Part shown: positions 41,951 to 50,724 of the stretch, piece by piece
Layout: each line of letters begins with the position of its first letter
Position numbering within the stretch: the first letter of the stretch is position 1
Origin: Eubacterium sp. 1001713B170207_170306_E7
Lineage (GTDB): Bacteria > Bacillota > Clostridia > Eubacteriales > Eubacteriaceae
Assembly (NCBI RefSeq): GCF_015547515.1
Contig: NZ_JADMVE010000008.1
Coordinates: forward strand, 1 to 64,000
Length of the DNA stretch: 64,000 nt
Reading direction: 5' to 3'
Made by a program: the position numbers and the translations under genes
The notes under the pieces: model-generated
What the model was told of the DNA's origin: nothing
Databases searched by the model: none
What the model saw: only the letters and a program-made list of their open reading frames with translations

Positions 41951-42355
41951 TTATTTTAAAAGAACACTGCCGCAGTAAGGGCAGATGCTCCGCTGACAGC
42001 TGATCAGCTCACCGCACACGATACAGACCACCTCCGACTCCTCGGACTTGTCGTACTTTTCGGGAATCTCATGGCCGTAATGGTGCCGGACCCGCTCGCC
42101 CTCCTGATAATAGCCGGTCAGGTCGATCTCCTTCACGCCTTTAAAGACATAGGTCCGGGTTTTCGCGCCTTTTTGGATCACAAAGGTATGAAAGCTGTAG
42201 AGCCGCTTGGAGTCCGGCACGCCGGGGTCACGGGCCACGCGGCGCTCAACGCGCACCAGGCGGCCATCAAAGGTTTTATCTTCGTCAAAAAAACTTCCCC
42301 TGGCATAATATTTTTCTCCCTTGCGGGAAAAACCCGGGGATCGGTCTTTTTTCAT
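41951..42355 (-). CDS. Hypothetical protein with C-terminal zinc ribbon, paralogue of 2647-3009
   Basis: The product has 134 residues with a basic N-terminus (MKKDRSPGFSRKGEKYYARG). Blocks TYVFKGVKEIDLTGYYQEGE, RVRHHYGHEIPEKYD and the zinc ribbon CIVCGE/CPYCGS align with the protein encoded at 2647-3009. GGGAGGTG lies before the ATG. Neither paralogue has membrane or catalytic motifs. The pair in one 64-kb window suggests a lineage-specific family. Confidence 0.72.
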   Translation of the reverse strand: MKKDRSPGFSRKGEKYYARGSFFDEDKTFDGRLVRVERRVARDPGVPDSKRLYSFHTFVIQKGAKTRTYVFKGVKEIDLTGYYQEGERVRHHYGHEIPEKYDKSEESEVVCIVCGELISCQRSICPYCGSVLLK

Positions 42356-42444
42356 TTACTGGCACCTCCCATCCTTATCATCCAGCAATGATAAATAAGC
42401 AGACAGCGGAAAAGGCCTGCTTTCCCGCTGTTCTCAGAAAGTCC

Positions 42445-42486
42445 AAATAAAAAAGCTGTGCAGGGCAGACGTCCCCCATACACAGC
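42445..42486 (-). terminator. Terminator on the minus strand
   Basis: GCTGTG and CACAGC close a stem with an inner GGG/CCC stem, followed by six T on the minus strand. It stops minus-strand transcription that has crossed 42490-42800. Confidence 0.75.
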
Positions 42487-42554
42487 TAAAAAGATTCTTC
42501 TTCTTAAAAATGCTAACACAAACAAAAGCCTACTTAAATAGTTGGTCGAATCCC

Positions 42555-42583
42555 TTGTTTTTGGAACTCAGATCATCTATAAT
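42555..42583 (+). promoter_or_regulatory. Sigma-70 promoter of a candidate small RNA
   Basis: TTGTTT (42555-42560), a 17-bp spacer and a perfect TATAAT (42578-42583). No ORF follows, so it probably drives a non-coding RNA. Confidence 0.7.
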
Positions 42584-42589
42584 AAGTAA

Positions 42590-42690
42590 TGCGGTACGTG
42601 CCTCCTTGGGCCGTTGTGTACGGTGGGTCTTCACCTTGCGCAAGCCGGATTAGTGGTGCGAACACTTTTCCGGATGCCGCATTTTCTATT
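42590..42690 (+). ncRNA. Candidate structured small RNA of about 100 nt
   Basis: It begins seven bases after a consensus -10. Its ends pair (AATGCGG at 42588-42594 with CCGCATT at 42677-42683). Inside are a CCGT/ACGG-type hairpin, GGTG/CACC and a longer CCGG-AGTG/CACT-CCGG hairpin (42645-42673). The tail ATTTTCTATT is a weak T run. I could not match it to SRP RNA, 6S RNA, tmRNA or a known riboswitch. Confidence 0.55.
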
Positions 42691-42828
42691 CAGTTTTCTA
42701 CCCTTTATTATAAACTGCTTTCGCCTTTTGCGCAATCTCTTTATTTAAAATACTAAATTTTATACTGCCGGTAAAGCTGACTCCTGTGTTCTCCGGACTT
42801 TTCTGCATTCTTTGTACCGCTGCTCACG

Positions 42829-43308
42829 CTATTCCCTGCGCCGGCTCTGGAATTTCCCCGAGAGGGTGGCCTTTTGCAGAATGTGCCCCTCCATGACAGC
42901 CAGCAGCTCTGCCCGGTGGCTTTCCGGCGGCAGGCTGACCTCACAATCCAGCACATAGGCGGTAAAGGTATAGGTGTGGATGGCTTTAAACGGAGGCTTC
43001 GGCCCCTTGTAGGCATGCCTTCCGTAGGCCATGCCCTGCACCGCGCCGCCCAGGCTGTCCACGATGCTGCCCGCTGGTATGCCGCCCGGAATCTCGGCCT
43101 GCACGGGCAGGTTCCAGATGACCCAGTGGTTGTAGTTCTTAAACAGCGGATGGGATGCGTCGTCCAGGGTGATGGCCAGCGACCTGGCCCCGGGCGCGAT
43201 CCCCTCCAGGGTCAGGGAGGGGGAGCGGTCCTCGCCTCTGGCCGAATTTTTTTGGGGAATCCAGCCTCCGGCCTCGAAATCTCTGCTGCTCAGCTTTAGT
43301 GCTTCCAT
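42829..43308 (-). CDS. PEBP family protein (YbhB/YbcL)
   Basis: The product has 159 residues from the ATG at 43306-43308; an upstream in-frame ATG at 43323 is less well placed. Family motifs are RSPSLTLEG, LAITLDDASHP, NYNHWVIWNLP and the anion-binding GRHAYKGPKPP, all typical of bacterial phosphatidylethanolamine-binding-like proteins. There is no signal peptide. Such proteins bind anionic ligands; their physiological role in bacteria is uncertain. It is divergent from the peptidase gene. Confidence 0.88.
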   Translation of the reverse strand: MEALKLSSRDFEAGGWIPQKNSARGEDRSPSLTLEGIAPGARSLAITLDDASHPLFKNYNHWVIWNLPVQAEIPGGIPAGSIVDSLGGAVQGMAYGRHAYKGPKPPFKAIHTYTFTAYVLDCEVSLPPESHRAELLAVMEGHILQKATLSGKFQSRRRE

Positions 43309-43440
43309 TTTTCTGTCCTCCAATCCTTTGATGCCCCTATTATACGCCGCATTGCTTTTTATTTTCTTTTATAAACCTGAATTTACTTTTCTTTGCCCCG
43401 GTTCTGGGGTACACTAATACTAATCCCAAAGGAGGCCATC

Positions 43441-44391
43441 ATGAAAAAGAAAGCACCCATTCCCGATAATTTCACAGAAGAATACATTGCGGTCGGCGGT
43501 ATTGAGGAGTACACCCTCCACTACACCGCCCCGCCCGAGCTGCCAGTTCTGCTCTTTGTCCACGGCGGACCCGGCTCCTCCGAGGCCTATTTTGCCTACG
43601 TGATGGAGGCCATCTTCTCCGATCTCTGCACCGTGGTCCACTACGACCAGCGCGGAACCGGCAAGACCTTTATGCGCAATCCCGGCGCTGCGCCCGACCT
43701 CGAAAACCTCAAGGCCGACCTGCACGAAACAGTCGAAGCCCTGAAGCGGCAGTACCACAAGGAAAAGCTCTTTATCCTCGGACATTCCTGGGGTACGGTG
43801 CTCGGCGCCCTGTACGCCCTGGAGCATCCCGAAAACGTCGCCGCCTATATCGGCGTGGGCCAGCTGGTGGACGTGGTCGAAAACGAACAGGCTGGCTATG
43901 ACGCGCTCAAGCGCGTCGTGATCCGCTCCGGCAACAGCCGGGACATCCAGAAACTGCGCCGCATCGGCCCTTACCCCGAACGCCCCTTTGACGAGGCCAT
44001 GCTCCGCAAAATGACCAAAATCAGCGCCTTAAAGCAGAAATACTTCCCGGACACCAAGGGCGCTACCGTAGTGGGCACGGTGCTCAAAAGCCCGGTTTTC
44101 AAGCCCTCCGACGTGCTCGGTATGCTCCAGAGCAATAAAATCAACACCGCGCTGCTGATCTCTGTGGCCAATTTTTCCCTGTACGATTACAGCCTCCATT
44201 ACAACGTGCCTGTCTATCTGATCACCGGTGACCGGGACCTGACCACCCCGGCGGACGCGTCCCGCAAATACCTGGACGCCCTCACGGCCCCGGCCAAAAA
44301 GGAATTTCTCATCAAGGACGCCGGCCACAGCCCCATGCTCGACGATCCCCAGGCTTTCAAAGCCGCCATGACCGCCATCCTTAAAAATTAA
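43441..44391 (+). CDS. Alpha/beta hydrolase, prolyl aminopeptidase-like
   Basis: The product has 316 residues from the ATG at 43441, with AAAGGAGG upstream. The oxyanion motif VHGGPGSSEAYF, YDQRGTGKT and the nucleophile elbow LGHSWGTVLG (Ser) identify the proline iminopeptidase S33 group; catalytic Asp lies in ITGDRDLTTP and His in DAGHSPM. It is cytoplasmic and probably trims N-terminal proline or hydrolyses a related ester or amide. A palindromic terminator follows. Confidence 0.88.
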   Translation: MKKKAPIPDNFTEEYIAVGGIEEYTLHYTAPPELPVLLFVHGGPGSSEAYFAYVMEAIFSDLCTVVHYDQRGTGKTFMRNPGAAPDLENLKADLHETVEALKRQYHKEKLFILGHSWGTVLGALYALEHPENVAAYIGVGQLVDVVENEQAGYDALKRVVIRSGNSRDIQKLRRIGPYPERPFDEAMLRKMTKISALKQKYFPDTKGATVVGTVLKSPVFKPSDVLGMLQSNKINTALLISVANFSLYDYSLHYNVPVYLITGDRDLTTPADASRKYLDALTAPAKKEFLIKDAGHSPMLDDPQAFKAAMTAILKN

Positions 44392-44406
44392 GCGGCCCCC
44401 GGCTCC

Positions 44407-44463
44407 AGATACAAAAAATACCGAAAAGTCACAGCTCAAGACTTTTCGGTATTTTTTGTATCC
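44407..44463. terminator. Palindromic terminator (ATGCGGAAAAGTC family)
   Basis: GATACAAAAAATACCGAAAA and its complement form the outer arms. It lies between the convergent hydrolase and ppx genes. Confidence 0.8.
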
Positions 44464-44478
44464 TCCGTCATGTTCGTT

Positions 44479-46008
44479 TTACACGGCGGCGATGACCTTA
44501 TTCTTAATGGTGAGCTCCCGGCCCAGCACACGCTTAAATTTCTTGCCGCACTCGGAGATGATCATATCCGCAAAGACGGAATGGGTGGTGGTCAAAACCA
44601 TCATTTCCACCACGTCCTCCTTGATGTTGCAGTCAAGGTCCTTCACAATGCCGTCCATGCTGCGGTCCAGATACTCGGCGATCTGGAGAAAGAGGCTGAG
44701 CTTGTCGATGAGACGTTTGTCCGCCTCGCACAGCAGGGTCGTGTACTCCGCCTCGACCTTGACCTTCTTGTTGGTCCGGTGGTTCAGGGCGATAAAGGCG
44801 CTCATGAGCAGCTCCTTCTGCAGAAGCCCCTCGAGGCCGGAGTTCAGAATCAGGTAAAAGCTGTGCTCGTGGTGGTTGCTGTACTGAATCTTGATGCCCA
44901 CGTCATGGAGCATGGCGCTGGTCTTCATCATCCGGGACACATCCTCCTCAATGCCGTGCAGAGGCGCGAGCTGCTCAAACAGCTTGACGGACAGGCCGTA
45001 CACGTGGTAGGCGTGGGGAATGTTGACGTCGTAGTTGAGCATGGTGTTGACCAGGGAATTGTCAAAAATATTGTGAACCAGGTCCTCCGGGCCATTGCCA
45101 AAATGCTGGAAGATCAGGCCGTCCCGCAGGCCGGCGTCAGAGATGATCAGCTCGGGTGAGAAAATGGTCTGCATAACTTTGTAAACCGCCTGGCTGGCGC
45201 CCACAAAAATGTCGGTGCGGCCCTTGGACAGGCCCTTGAGGTTTTTGCGTTCCTCCAGGTTCATCTTAGCGGTCATGTGGCAGATCTTCGCGACCTCGTC
45301 CTCGCACATGCGGTAATTGTGAGCGATCTCCAGCGGATAATCGACTACCCGCCGGTGGATACGGCCAATGTTTCTTATGGTGCCGCCCACGCCCAGCACA
45401 GGCAGCCCCCGGGCCTTTTCAAACAGCGCGACCTTTGAGAAGGCGTCCTCTAAAAAGGCGTGCAACCGCTCCAGCTTGCCCGGGGTGGCCACATCCTCCA
45501 GCCCGAATTTTTCCGTCAGGTCGATGGAGCCAAAGGGCAGGCTCACCGCGTCCGCCATCTTCCGGTCACGGATCAGCACAAACTCTACGCTGCCCCCGCC
45601 GATATCCATGAGCAGGGCGTCGCGGATGTCAATGGTGTTGATGGCGCCCAGATAGTCCATGGCCGCCTCGGTCTCGCCGGGGATAATCTCAATGGCGATG
45701 CCCGTGGTTTTTTTGATGAGGTCGACGAACACCTGCCCGTTTTTGGCCTTGCGCACCGCTGCGGTGGCCACGGCGATCACCTTGTCCAGCTTGTAGGTAT
45801 CGCACATATTTTTAAACATCATGAGGGTCTGTTCCCCCAGCGCCATGCGGTCCTCCCGCAGGCAGCCGGTTTCCGACAGGCCCTCGCACAGACGCACGTT
45901 CACCTTGACATCGTCAATAATGTGAAAATACTCGTTGTTATGGTATTCCCCCACCACCAGATGCACACTGTTTGAGCCAATATCAATGACTCCGATACTT
46001 TTATCCAT
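44479..46008 (-). CDS. ppx: Exopolyphosphatase / GppA-family phosphatase with C-terminal HD-type domain
   Basis: The product has 509 residues. Complete ASKHA motifs are present: VIDIGSNSVHLVVGEY, the catalytic acid region IIPGETEAAMDYLGA and MDIGGGSVEFVLI. The C-terminal half (KTSAMLHDVGIKIQYSNHHE) has an HD-like metal site as in Ppx2/GppA enzymes. It hydrolyses polyphosphate or pppGpp. It is the last gene of ppx2-ppk-ppx, 49 bp after ppk. Confidence 0.92.
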   Translation of the reverse strand: MDKSIGVIDIGSNSVHLVVGEYHNNEYFHIIDDVKVNVRLCEGLSETGCLREDRMALGEQTLMMFKNMCDTYKLDKVIAVATAAVRKAKNGQVFVDLIKKTTGIAIEIIPGETEAAMDYLGAINTIDIRDALLMDIGGGSVEFVLIRDRKMADAVSLPFGSIDLTEKFGLEDVATPGKLERLHAFLEDAFSKVALFEKARGLPVLGVGGTIRNIGRIHRRVVDYPLEIAHNYRMCEDEVAKICHMTAKMNLEERKNLKGLSKGRTDIFVGASQAVYKVMQTIFSPELIISDAGLRDGLIFQHFGNGPEDLVHNIFDNSLVNTMLNYDVNIPHAYHVYGLSVKLFEQLAPLHGIEEDVSRMMKTSAMLHDVGIKIQYSNHHEHSFYLILNSGLEGLLQKELLMSAFIALNHRTNKKVKVEAEYTTLLCEADKRLIDKLSLFLQIAEYLDRSMDGIVKDLDCNIKEDVVEMMVLTTTHSVFADMIISECGKKFKRVLGRELTIKNKVIAAV

Positions 46009-46057
46009 CGCTCTCCCTCTTCTCTTTTTATCTTTTGTCTCAGCTTTAAAATGGCCG

Positions 46058-48175
46058 CTACTCGGCCTTCAGCCGCAGCGCGAGCCTGGCCTTCTCAAAC
46101 TGCTGCTCGGCCTCCTCGCAGAAGTACTGCTGACAGCTTAACAGTTCCTTGCCCCGTTTGTCAACCCGGATATATTCGCCGGTCTCGGTCATCACACGGG
46201 TTTTGATGGTATCGCGCAGGGTGATGTCCAGAATATGCTTCAGCTCAGCCTTCAAATCCGGATCCTCCACCGGGAACAGGGTCTCGATGCGGCGGTTCAG
46301 GTTCCGCTGCATCCAGTCCGCGCTGGAGAGGTAGATATCCTCCTTGCCCTGATTATAGAAATAGTAGATACGGCTGTGCTCCAGGAAGGTGCCCACAATG
46401 CTGTGGACGGTGATGTTCTCGCTCACGCCCCGTATCCCCGGAATCAGAGAGCACATGCCCCGGACGACCAGTTTGATCTCCACACCAGCCTGGGAGGCCT
46501 CATACAGCTTTTCCACGATCTGGTCGTCGATGAGGGAGTTCATCTTGGCGATGATCAGCCCTCTTACCCCCAGCTTCACGTTCTCGATTTCCCGGTCAAT
46601 GTAACGGTTAAAGGCGTCCCGCATGGTGGTGGGCGCTACCTCCAGCTTTTTCCACAGGGTATAATGGCTGTAGCCGGACAGCACGTTAAACAGGGTGGAC
46701 ACGTCCGAGCCGTAGCTCTCCTTGGCGGTGAGCATACCAATGTCGGTGTAGAGCCGGGCGGTCACGTCGTTGTAGTTGCCGGTGCCCAGGTGCACGTAGC
46801 GGCGGATGCCGTCCTCCTCCTTGCGCACCACCAGAATCATCTTGCAGTGGATCTTGAGGCCCACCAGACCGTAGATGACATGGCAGCCTGCGCGCTCCAG
46901 CTTCTTGGCCCAGACGATGTTGTTGGCCTCGTCGAACCGGGCCTTCAGCTCAACCAGCACCGTGACCTGCTTGCCGTTCTGGGCCGCCTCGATAAGGGCC
47001 GCGATAATGGGCGAGTCCCCGCTCACGCGGTAAAGGGTCTGCTTGATGGCCAGCACGTCCGGGTCGGCCGCCGCCCTTCTTACAAAATCGACCACGGTGT
47101 CAAAGGACTGGTAGGGATGGTGCAGCAGACGGTCCTTTGCCCGGATCACCTCAAAAATATCCTCCTGGCCGTAAAAATCTCTGGACGGCAGAGGCTTATA
47201 GACCGGCTCGCGCAGCTCGTCAAATTCCGGACGTCCCTGGAATTTCATAAAGCAGGTGAGGTCCAGCTGGCCCTTGAGCTCATAGACGTCCGTATCTGAG
47301 ACTTCCAGCTCCTCGATGAGCTTTTTCCGGGCCTTTTTGCTCATGGCCTTTGTGATCTCCAGCTTGATACAGGCGCCCCATTTGCGCTGTTGAATGGATT
47401 TTTCGATCTCGATGAGCAAATCCTCGGCCTCGTCCTCGTCGATGGCGAGGTCGCCGTTCCGGGTGATGCGGAACTCGGACACATGCTTGACGTCATAGCC
47501 GGTAAAAAGCTGTCCGGCGTTGTGGATGATGATGTTCTCGATAAAGATATAGCGGTAGGGCGCCTCCCGGTCGGTCCGGGGCAGGGCGATGATGCGGTCC
47601 AGCACCTTGGGGATCTCCAGAATCGCCATGTATTCCTCGTCCTCCCTGCTGTCCTTCTTCTTTTTCTTTTTGTCCTCCAGGGTGTCTGAAAGCTGAACAC
47701 AGAGGTAGACCTGGTTGTTCTTGACCAAAGGGAAGGGCCGGCTGTTGTCAATGGCCTGGGGGGTGAGCACTGGGTAACAGGTTTCCCTGAAATAGTCGTC
47801 GGCGTATTCCCGCTCCTCGTTCGTCAGGTTCTCATATTCTACAAAAAAGATGCGGTTCTGGTTTAACTCCGGCACCAGGGATTTCAGCAGGCAGTTGTAC
47901 TGGCGCTTCATCATCTCCTGGGTGATGGTGTTGATCTCTGCCAACTGCTCGGTGGGGGTTTTGCCGTCCAGGCCTTTTTTGTTGTAGCCAACGTTGACCT
48001 GGTCCATGAGGCCCGCGATCCGCACCATGAAAAACTCGTCCAGGTTGGAGGCGGTAATGGCCAGAAATTTCAACCGGTCCATGATCATGTTGGTCTTGTC
48101 ATAGGCCTCCTCCAAAACCCGGTAATTGAAATCCAGCCAGCTCCGCTCTCGGTTGATGTATAAATTTTCTTTCAT
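46058..48175 (-). CDS. ppk: Polyphosphate kinase
   Basis: The product has 705 residues, the usual Ppk1 length. Features are ERSWLDFNYRVLEEA at the N-terminus, DRLLHHPYQSFDTVVDFV, TLYRVSGDSPII, the catalytic phospho-histidine region IYGLVGLKIHCKM and YVHLGTGNYND, and SSADWMQRNLNRRIE. It makes polyphosphate from ATP at the membrane face. Its ATG overlaps the stop of the upstream divergent ppx-like gene as ATGA, indicating tight co-translation. Confidence 0.95.
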   Translation of the reverse strand: MKENLYINRERSWLDFNYRVLEEAYDKTNMIMDRLKFLAITASNLDEFFMVRIAGLMDQVNVGYNKKGLDGKTPTEQLAEINTITQEMMKRQYNCLLKSLVPELNQNRIFFVEYENLTNEEREYADDYFRETCYPVLTPQAIDNSRPFPLVKNNQVYLCVQLSDTLEDKKKKKKDSREDEEYMAILEIPKVLDRIIALPRTDREAPYRYIFIENIIIHNAGQLFTGYDVKHVSEFRITRNGDLAIDEDEAEDLLIEIEKSIQQRKWGACIKLEITKAMSKKARKKLIEELEVSDTDVYELKGQLDLTCFMKFQGRPEFDELREPVYKPLPSRDFYGQEDIFEVIRAKDRLLHHPYQSFDTVVDFVRRAAADPDVLAIKQTLYRVSGDSPIIAALIEAAQNGKQVTVLVELKARFDEANNIVWAKKLERAGCHVIYGLVGLKIHCKMILVVRKEEDGIRRYVHLGTGNYNDVTARLYTDIGMLTAKESYGSDVSTLFNVLSGYSHYTLWKKLEVAPTTMRDAFNRYIDREIENVKLGVRGLIIAKMNSLIDDQIVEKLYEASQAGVEIKLVVRGMCSLIPGIRGVSENITVHSIVGTFLEHSRIYYFYNQGKEDIYLSSADWMQRNLNRRIETLFPVEDPDLKAELKHILDITLRDTIKTRVMTETGEYIRVDKRGKELLSCQQYFCEEAEQQFEKARLALRLKAE

Positions 48176-49719
48176 ATTTTTTCCCTCTTGATTTTTAACA
48201 CCGGCTTCAGGCCAAAAACCTTGCGCATGGCCAGCTTGCTGCTGTTAAAGAAATAGCTCTCCAGCTGTACGTTCTTGCTGGTAACCGCAGTGATAATAAA
48301 CTCCCGCTCCTCGATCCGGCACTGTATTTTGCTGATCTTCTGCTTGTGGCTCTTGTCTAAGGCCGTGGCCAGCTTGAGAATGGCCGTGAGGCAGGAGACT
48401 GTCAGCTGCTCCGCGGCCGACATGGTGCTGTCCAGCAGGGACTCGTCAAAGGGGATGGTCCGGACACAGTCCGCCACAGCGCCGATGAGCCGCCGTTCAG
48501 CGGCGCTCACCCCGATGATGTCAGCCTTCTCGATGATCACGCGGTTCATGGGCACGCTGTTCTGCCCGCCCACGTAACGGCCCACATCCAGAAGCTCAGC
48601 CGTCAGGCGTAGCAGCCGGCGCGCGTTTTTATCCAGCTGGTAACGCTTTTTCAGAAAGTCAAAGAGCTTAAGCGCCAGCTTCTCAACCGTCTCGGCGTGC
48701 CGGCTGTCCACATGGTACTTTTTCCCCAGCATCCGGGCCGAGCTGTAGCTGCTCTCCTCGATCCACTCCCGAAGGCGCTGGTCCTTGGTCAGGTTGAATT
48801 TAAAATCGACCATGGCGTCGCAGAGACTCAGCTGCACCAGGACGATCTCGTCCATTTTGGTATCGTCCAGCAGCTTCAGATAAAACATCAGGGTATGCCG
48901 CATGGTCTCGGCCTCAAACAGGTTCAGTTCAGGATATTTCCGCTGCAGCTGTCCGGAGGTCAGGCCCTTAAGGCTGCTGTGCAGCTCCACAAAACGCTCC
49001 CGGCTGATCCGGTAATAGTCGCTCCCAGCCTCCATGCCGCAGAAGCGGGCGATGATCTCGGCGTCATGGGAGGTGACCACCAGGTTTTTGATCTTCCGCT
49101 TGTGGATGTTATCGGTCACGGTGTGCAGGTTGATGGCGAAAAAATCCGAGAGCAGGTTTTCAAAATTCCCGGTTTCCTCCTCAATGGCCCGCAGCACCTC
49201 GCGGATCTTCAGATACCCCATTTCCAGGGTCTGGTAATAGTCGATAAGGCCGCCATTCATCAGGGCCAGGGCAATGTTGCCGCTGGAGATGGAGCAGAGC
49301 ATGGTCTCCTCCTGCACCCGCTCCTCGGTCAGAAAATCCTCGCATTTGAGCAGCATGTAGCGGTAGATCAGCTCAATCTCGTCTTCCTTTTCCAGCAGAT
49401 GCACCCGGTAGCCGCCGGTGTAGGTTCTTATCTGCTCCAGCAGGTAGATGCGGTTCTCCGCCTCCCGCAGCGCAGCGGTGGCTACGATTTCAATCTCCTC
49501 GGCGGCAGAAGCCTTCGCAATCTCTATGTATTCGCCGATGATCCGGCACAGGGCGTAGACCGAGCTGAAGGATATTTTACCGCTGGCAAAGCTCTGCTCG
49601 CCAAAGTCAATGGGGTAGACCGCGCGGTCCAGAATATTGATGGTTCCCTTGCCGCGCTGGCCGACCACCAGCTCACATTTGCTGGAACCGATATAAATCG
49701 CTGCAAATCGTTTAATCAA
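48172..49719 (-). CDS. Degenerate Ppx/GppA-family protein, possibly regulatory
   Basis: The product has 515 residues from a TTG at 49717-49719, chosen because GAGGTG precedes it; the longer frame to 49839 lacks a site. The fold follows Ppx/GppA, but the phosphate-binding loops are altered: YIGSSKCELVVGQ replaces DIGSNSxRL, and SISSGNIALALM replaces DIGGGSTE. The C-terminal HD-like half is kept. Catalysis therefore looks impaired, and a regulatory or scaffold role next to Ppk is possible. It is the first gene of the ppk operon. Confidence 0.8.
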   Translation of the reverse strand: MIKRFAAIYIGSSKCELVVGQRGKGTINILDRAVYPIDFGEQSFASGKISFSSVYALCRIIGEYIEIAKASAAEEIEIVATAALREAENRIYLLEQIRTYTGGYRVHLLEKEDEIELIYRYMLLKCEDFLTEERVQEETMLCSISSGNIALALMNGGLIDYYQTLEMGYLKIREVLRAIEEETGNFENLLSDFFAINLHTVTDNIHKRKIKNLVVTSHDAEIIARFCGMEAGSDYYRISRERFVELHSSLKGLTSGQLQRKYPELNLFEAETMRHTLMFYLKLLDDTKMDEIVLVQLSLCDAMVDFKFNLTKDQRLREWIEESSYSSARMLGKKYHVDSRHAETVEKLALKLFDFLKKRYQLDKNARRLLRLTAELLDVGRYVGGQNSVPMNRVIIEKADIIGVSAAERRLIGAVADCVRTIPFDESLLDSTMSAAEQLTVSCLTAILKLATALDKSHKQKISKIQCRIEEREFIITAVTSKNVQLESYFFNSSKLAMRKVFGLKPVLKIKREKI

Positions 49720-49875
49720 GGAGGTTTCACCTCTTTCGTTTTTATTTAATATTATAGCATACGAAGCTTTTTCGAATGTTAAATCTTTGAAAAAATTTCT
49801 TTTTTCGTTTCGCTGGTTATGATAGAATTTATAGAACAAACGCTTTAAAGCATTCTTGTAAAGGAGGGCATGTCT

Positions 49876-50574
49876 GTGCTCGGTACCATCATCAACGTCA
49901 CCGCCATCTTAGTGGGCGGTTTTTTAGGACTTCTTTTCAGAAAGGGACTGCCTGACCGCATCAGCACCACCATCACCCACGGGCTCAGCCTGGGCATCAT
50001 GATGCTGGGCATCTCCATGGGCATTCAGACTGAAAATTTTCTGATCGTTCTGATCTCCCTGGCCCTCGGAGCTGTGATCGGCGAAATTTTAAACATCGAG
50101 GGCCACCTCAACAGCCTTGGCGGCCGGCTCGAACAGCGGTTTGAGGGCGGCGAAAACAGCAGCTTCGCCCAGGGCTTTGTCACCGCGTCCCTCTTGTACT
50201 GCACCGGCTCCATGGCGATCATGGGCGCCATCGAGGGCGGGATTTCCGGCACCTACACCATTCTTGTCACCAAGGCGCTGCTGGACGGCATCTTCGCCAT
50301 TATCTTCGCCTCCACCATGGGCGTCGGCGTCCTGTTCGCCGCGGTCCCGGTGCTCATCTACCAGGGCGCCATCACCCTGGCCGCCGGTTACATCAAGGTC
50401 TTTTTGACCGAGCCTATGATCACAGAGATGAACGCAGTGGGCGGCGTGCTCATCATGGGCATTGGCATCAACCTGCTGGAAATCAAGTCCCTCAGGCTCG
50501 GCAATCTGATCCCTGCTATCTTTATACCCATTTTGCTGCTCTGGCTCATGGGCTGCTTTGGGATTTCACTGTAA
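49876..50574 (+). CDS. DUF554 membrane protein
   Basis: The product has 232 residues and about seven membrane helices. VGGFLGLLFRKGLPDRI, LGAVIGEILNIEG and LYCTGSMAIMGAIEGGISG are typical DUF554 blocks. The GTG at 49876 is preferred over the ATG at 49870 because AAGGAGG would sit only two bases before the ATG but eight before the GTG. These proteins are putative transporters of unknown substrate. It is convergent with the peptide array. Confidence 0.82.
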   Translation: MLGTIINVTAILVGGFLGLLFRKGLPDRISTTITHGLSLGIMMLGISMGIQTENFLIVLISLALGAVIGEILNIEGHLNSLGGRLEQRFEGGENSSFAQGFVTASLLYCTGSMAIMGAIEGGISGTYTILVTKALLDGIFAIIFASTMGVGVLFAAVPVLIYQGAITLAAGYIKVFLTEPMITEMNAVGGVLIMGIGINLLEIKSLRLGNLIPAIFIPILLLWLMGCFGISL

Positions 50575-50637
50575 AAAAACAAAAAAAGCAAAACGGACAG
50601 GTCATATTAAGGGGGGGGATTGCCTGTCCGCTTTGCT
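50575..50637 (-). terminator. Terminator of the peptide array operon
   Basis: AGCAAAACGGACAGG (50587-50601) pairs with CCTGTCCGCTTTGCT (50623-50637) with one mismatch and is followed by T runs on the minus strand. Confidence 0.85.
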
Positions 50638-50724
50638 CTTTAGATATGTTTATGAGTCTATTGATATGAGGGATGAGGAGTCGGATTAGTGACTTCTTCT
50701 GAGTTTTACGGTTATTGCTGTTGT

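Noticed and set aside
42590-42690. Signal recognition particle RNA or 6S RNA
   Set aside because: The SRP core (GTCAGGTCCGGAAGGAAGC-like loop) is absent, and there is no long duplex with a central bubble as in 6S RNA.
46235-47299. Open frame of 354 codons opposite ppk
   Set aside because: Shadow of a GC-rich coding region; His/Val/Gly-rich composition typical of antisense frames.
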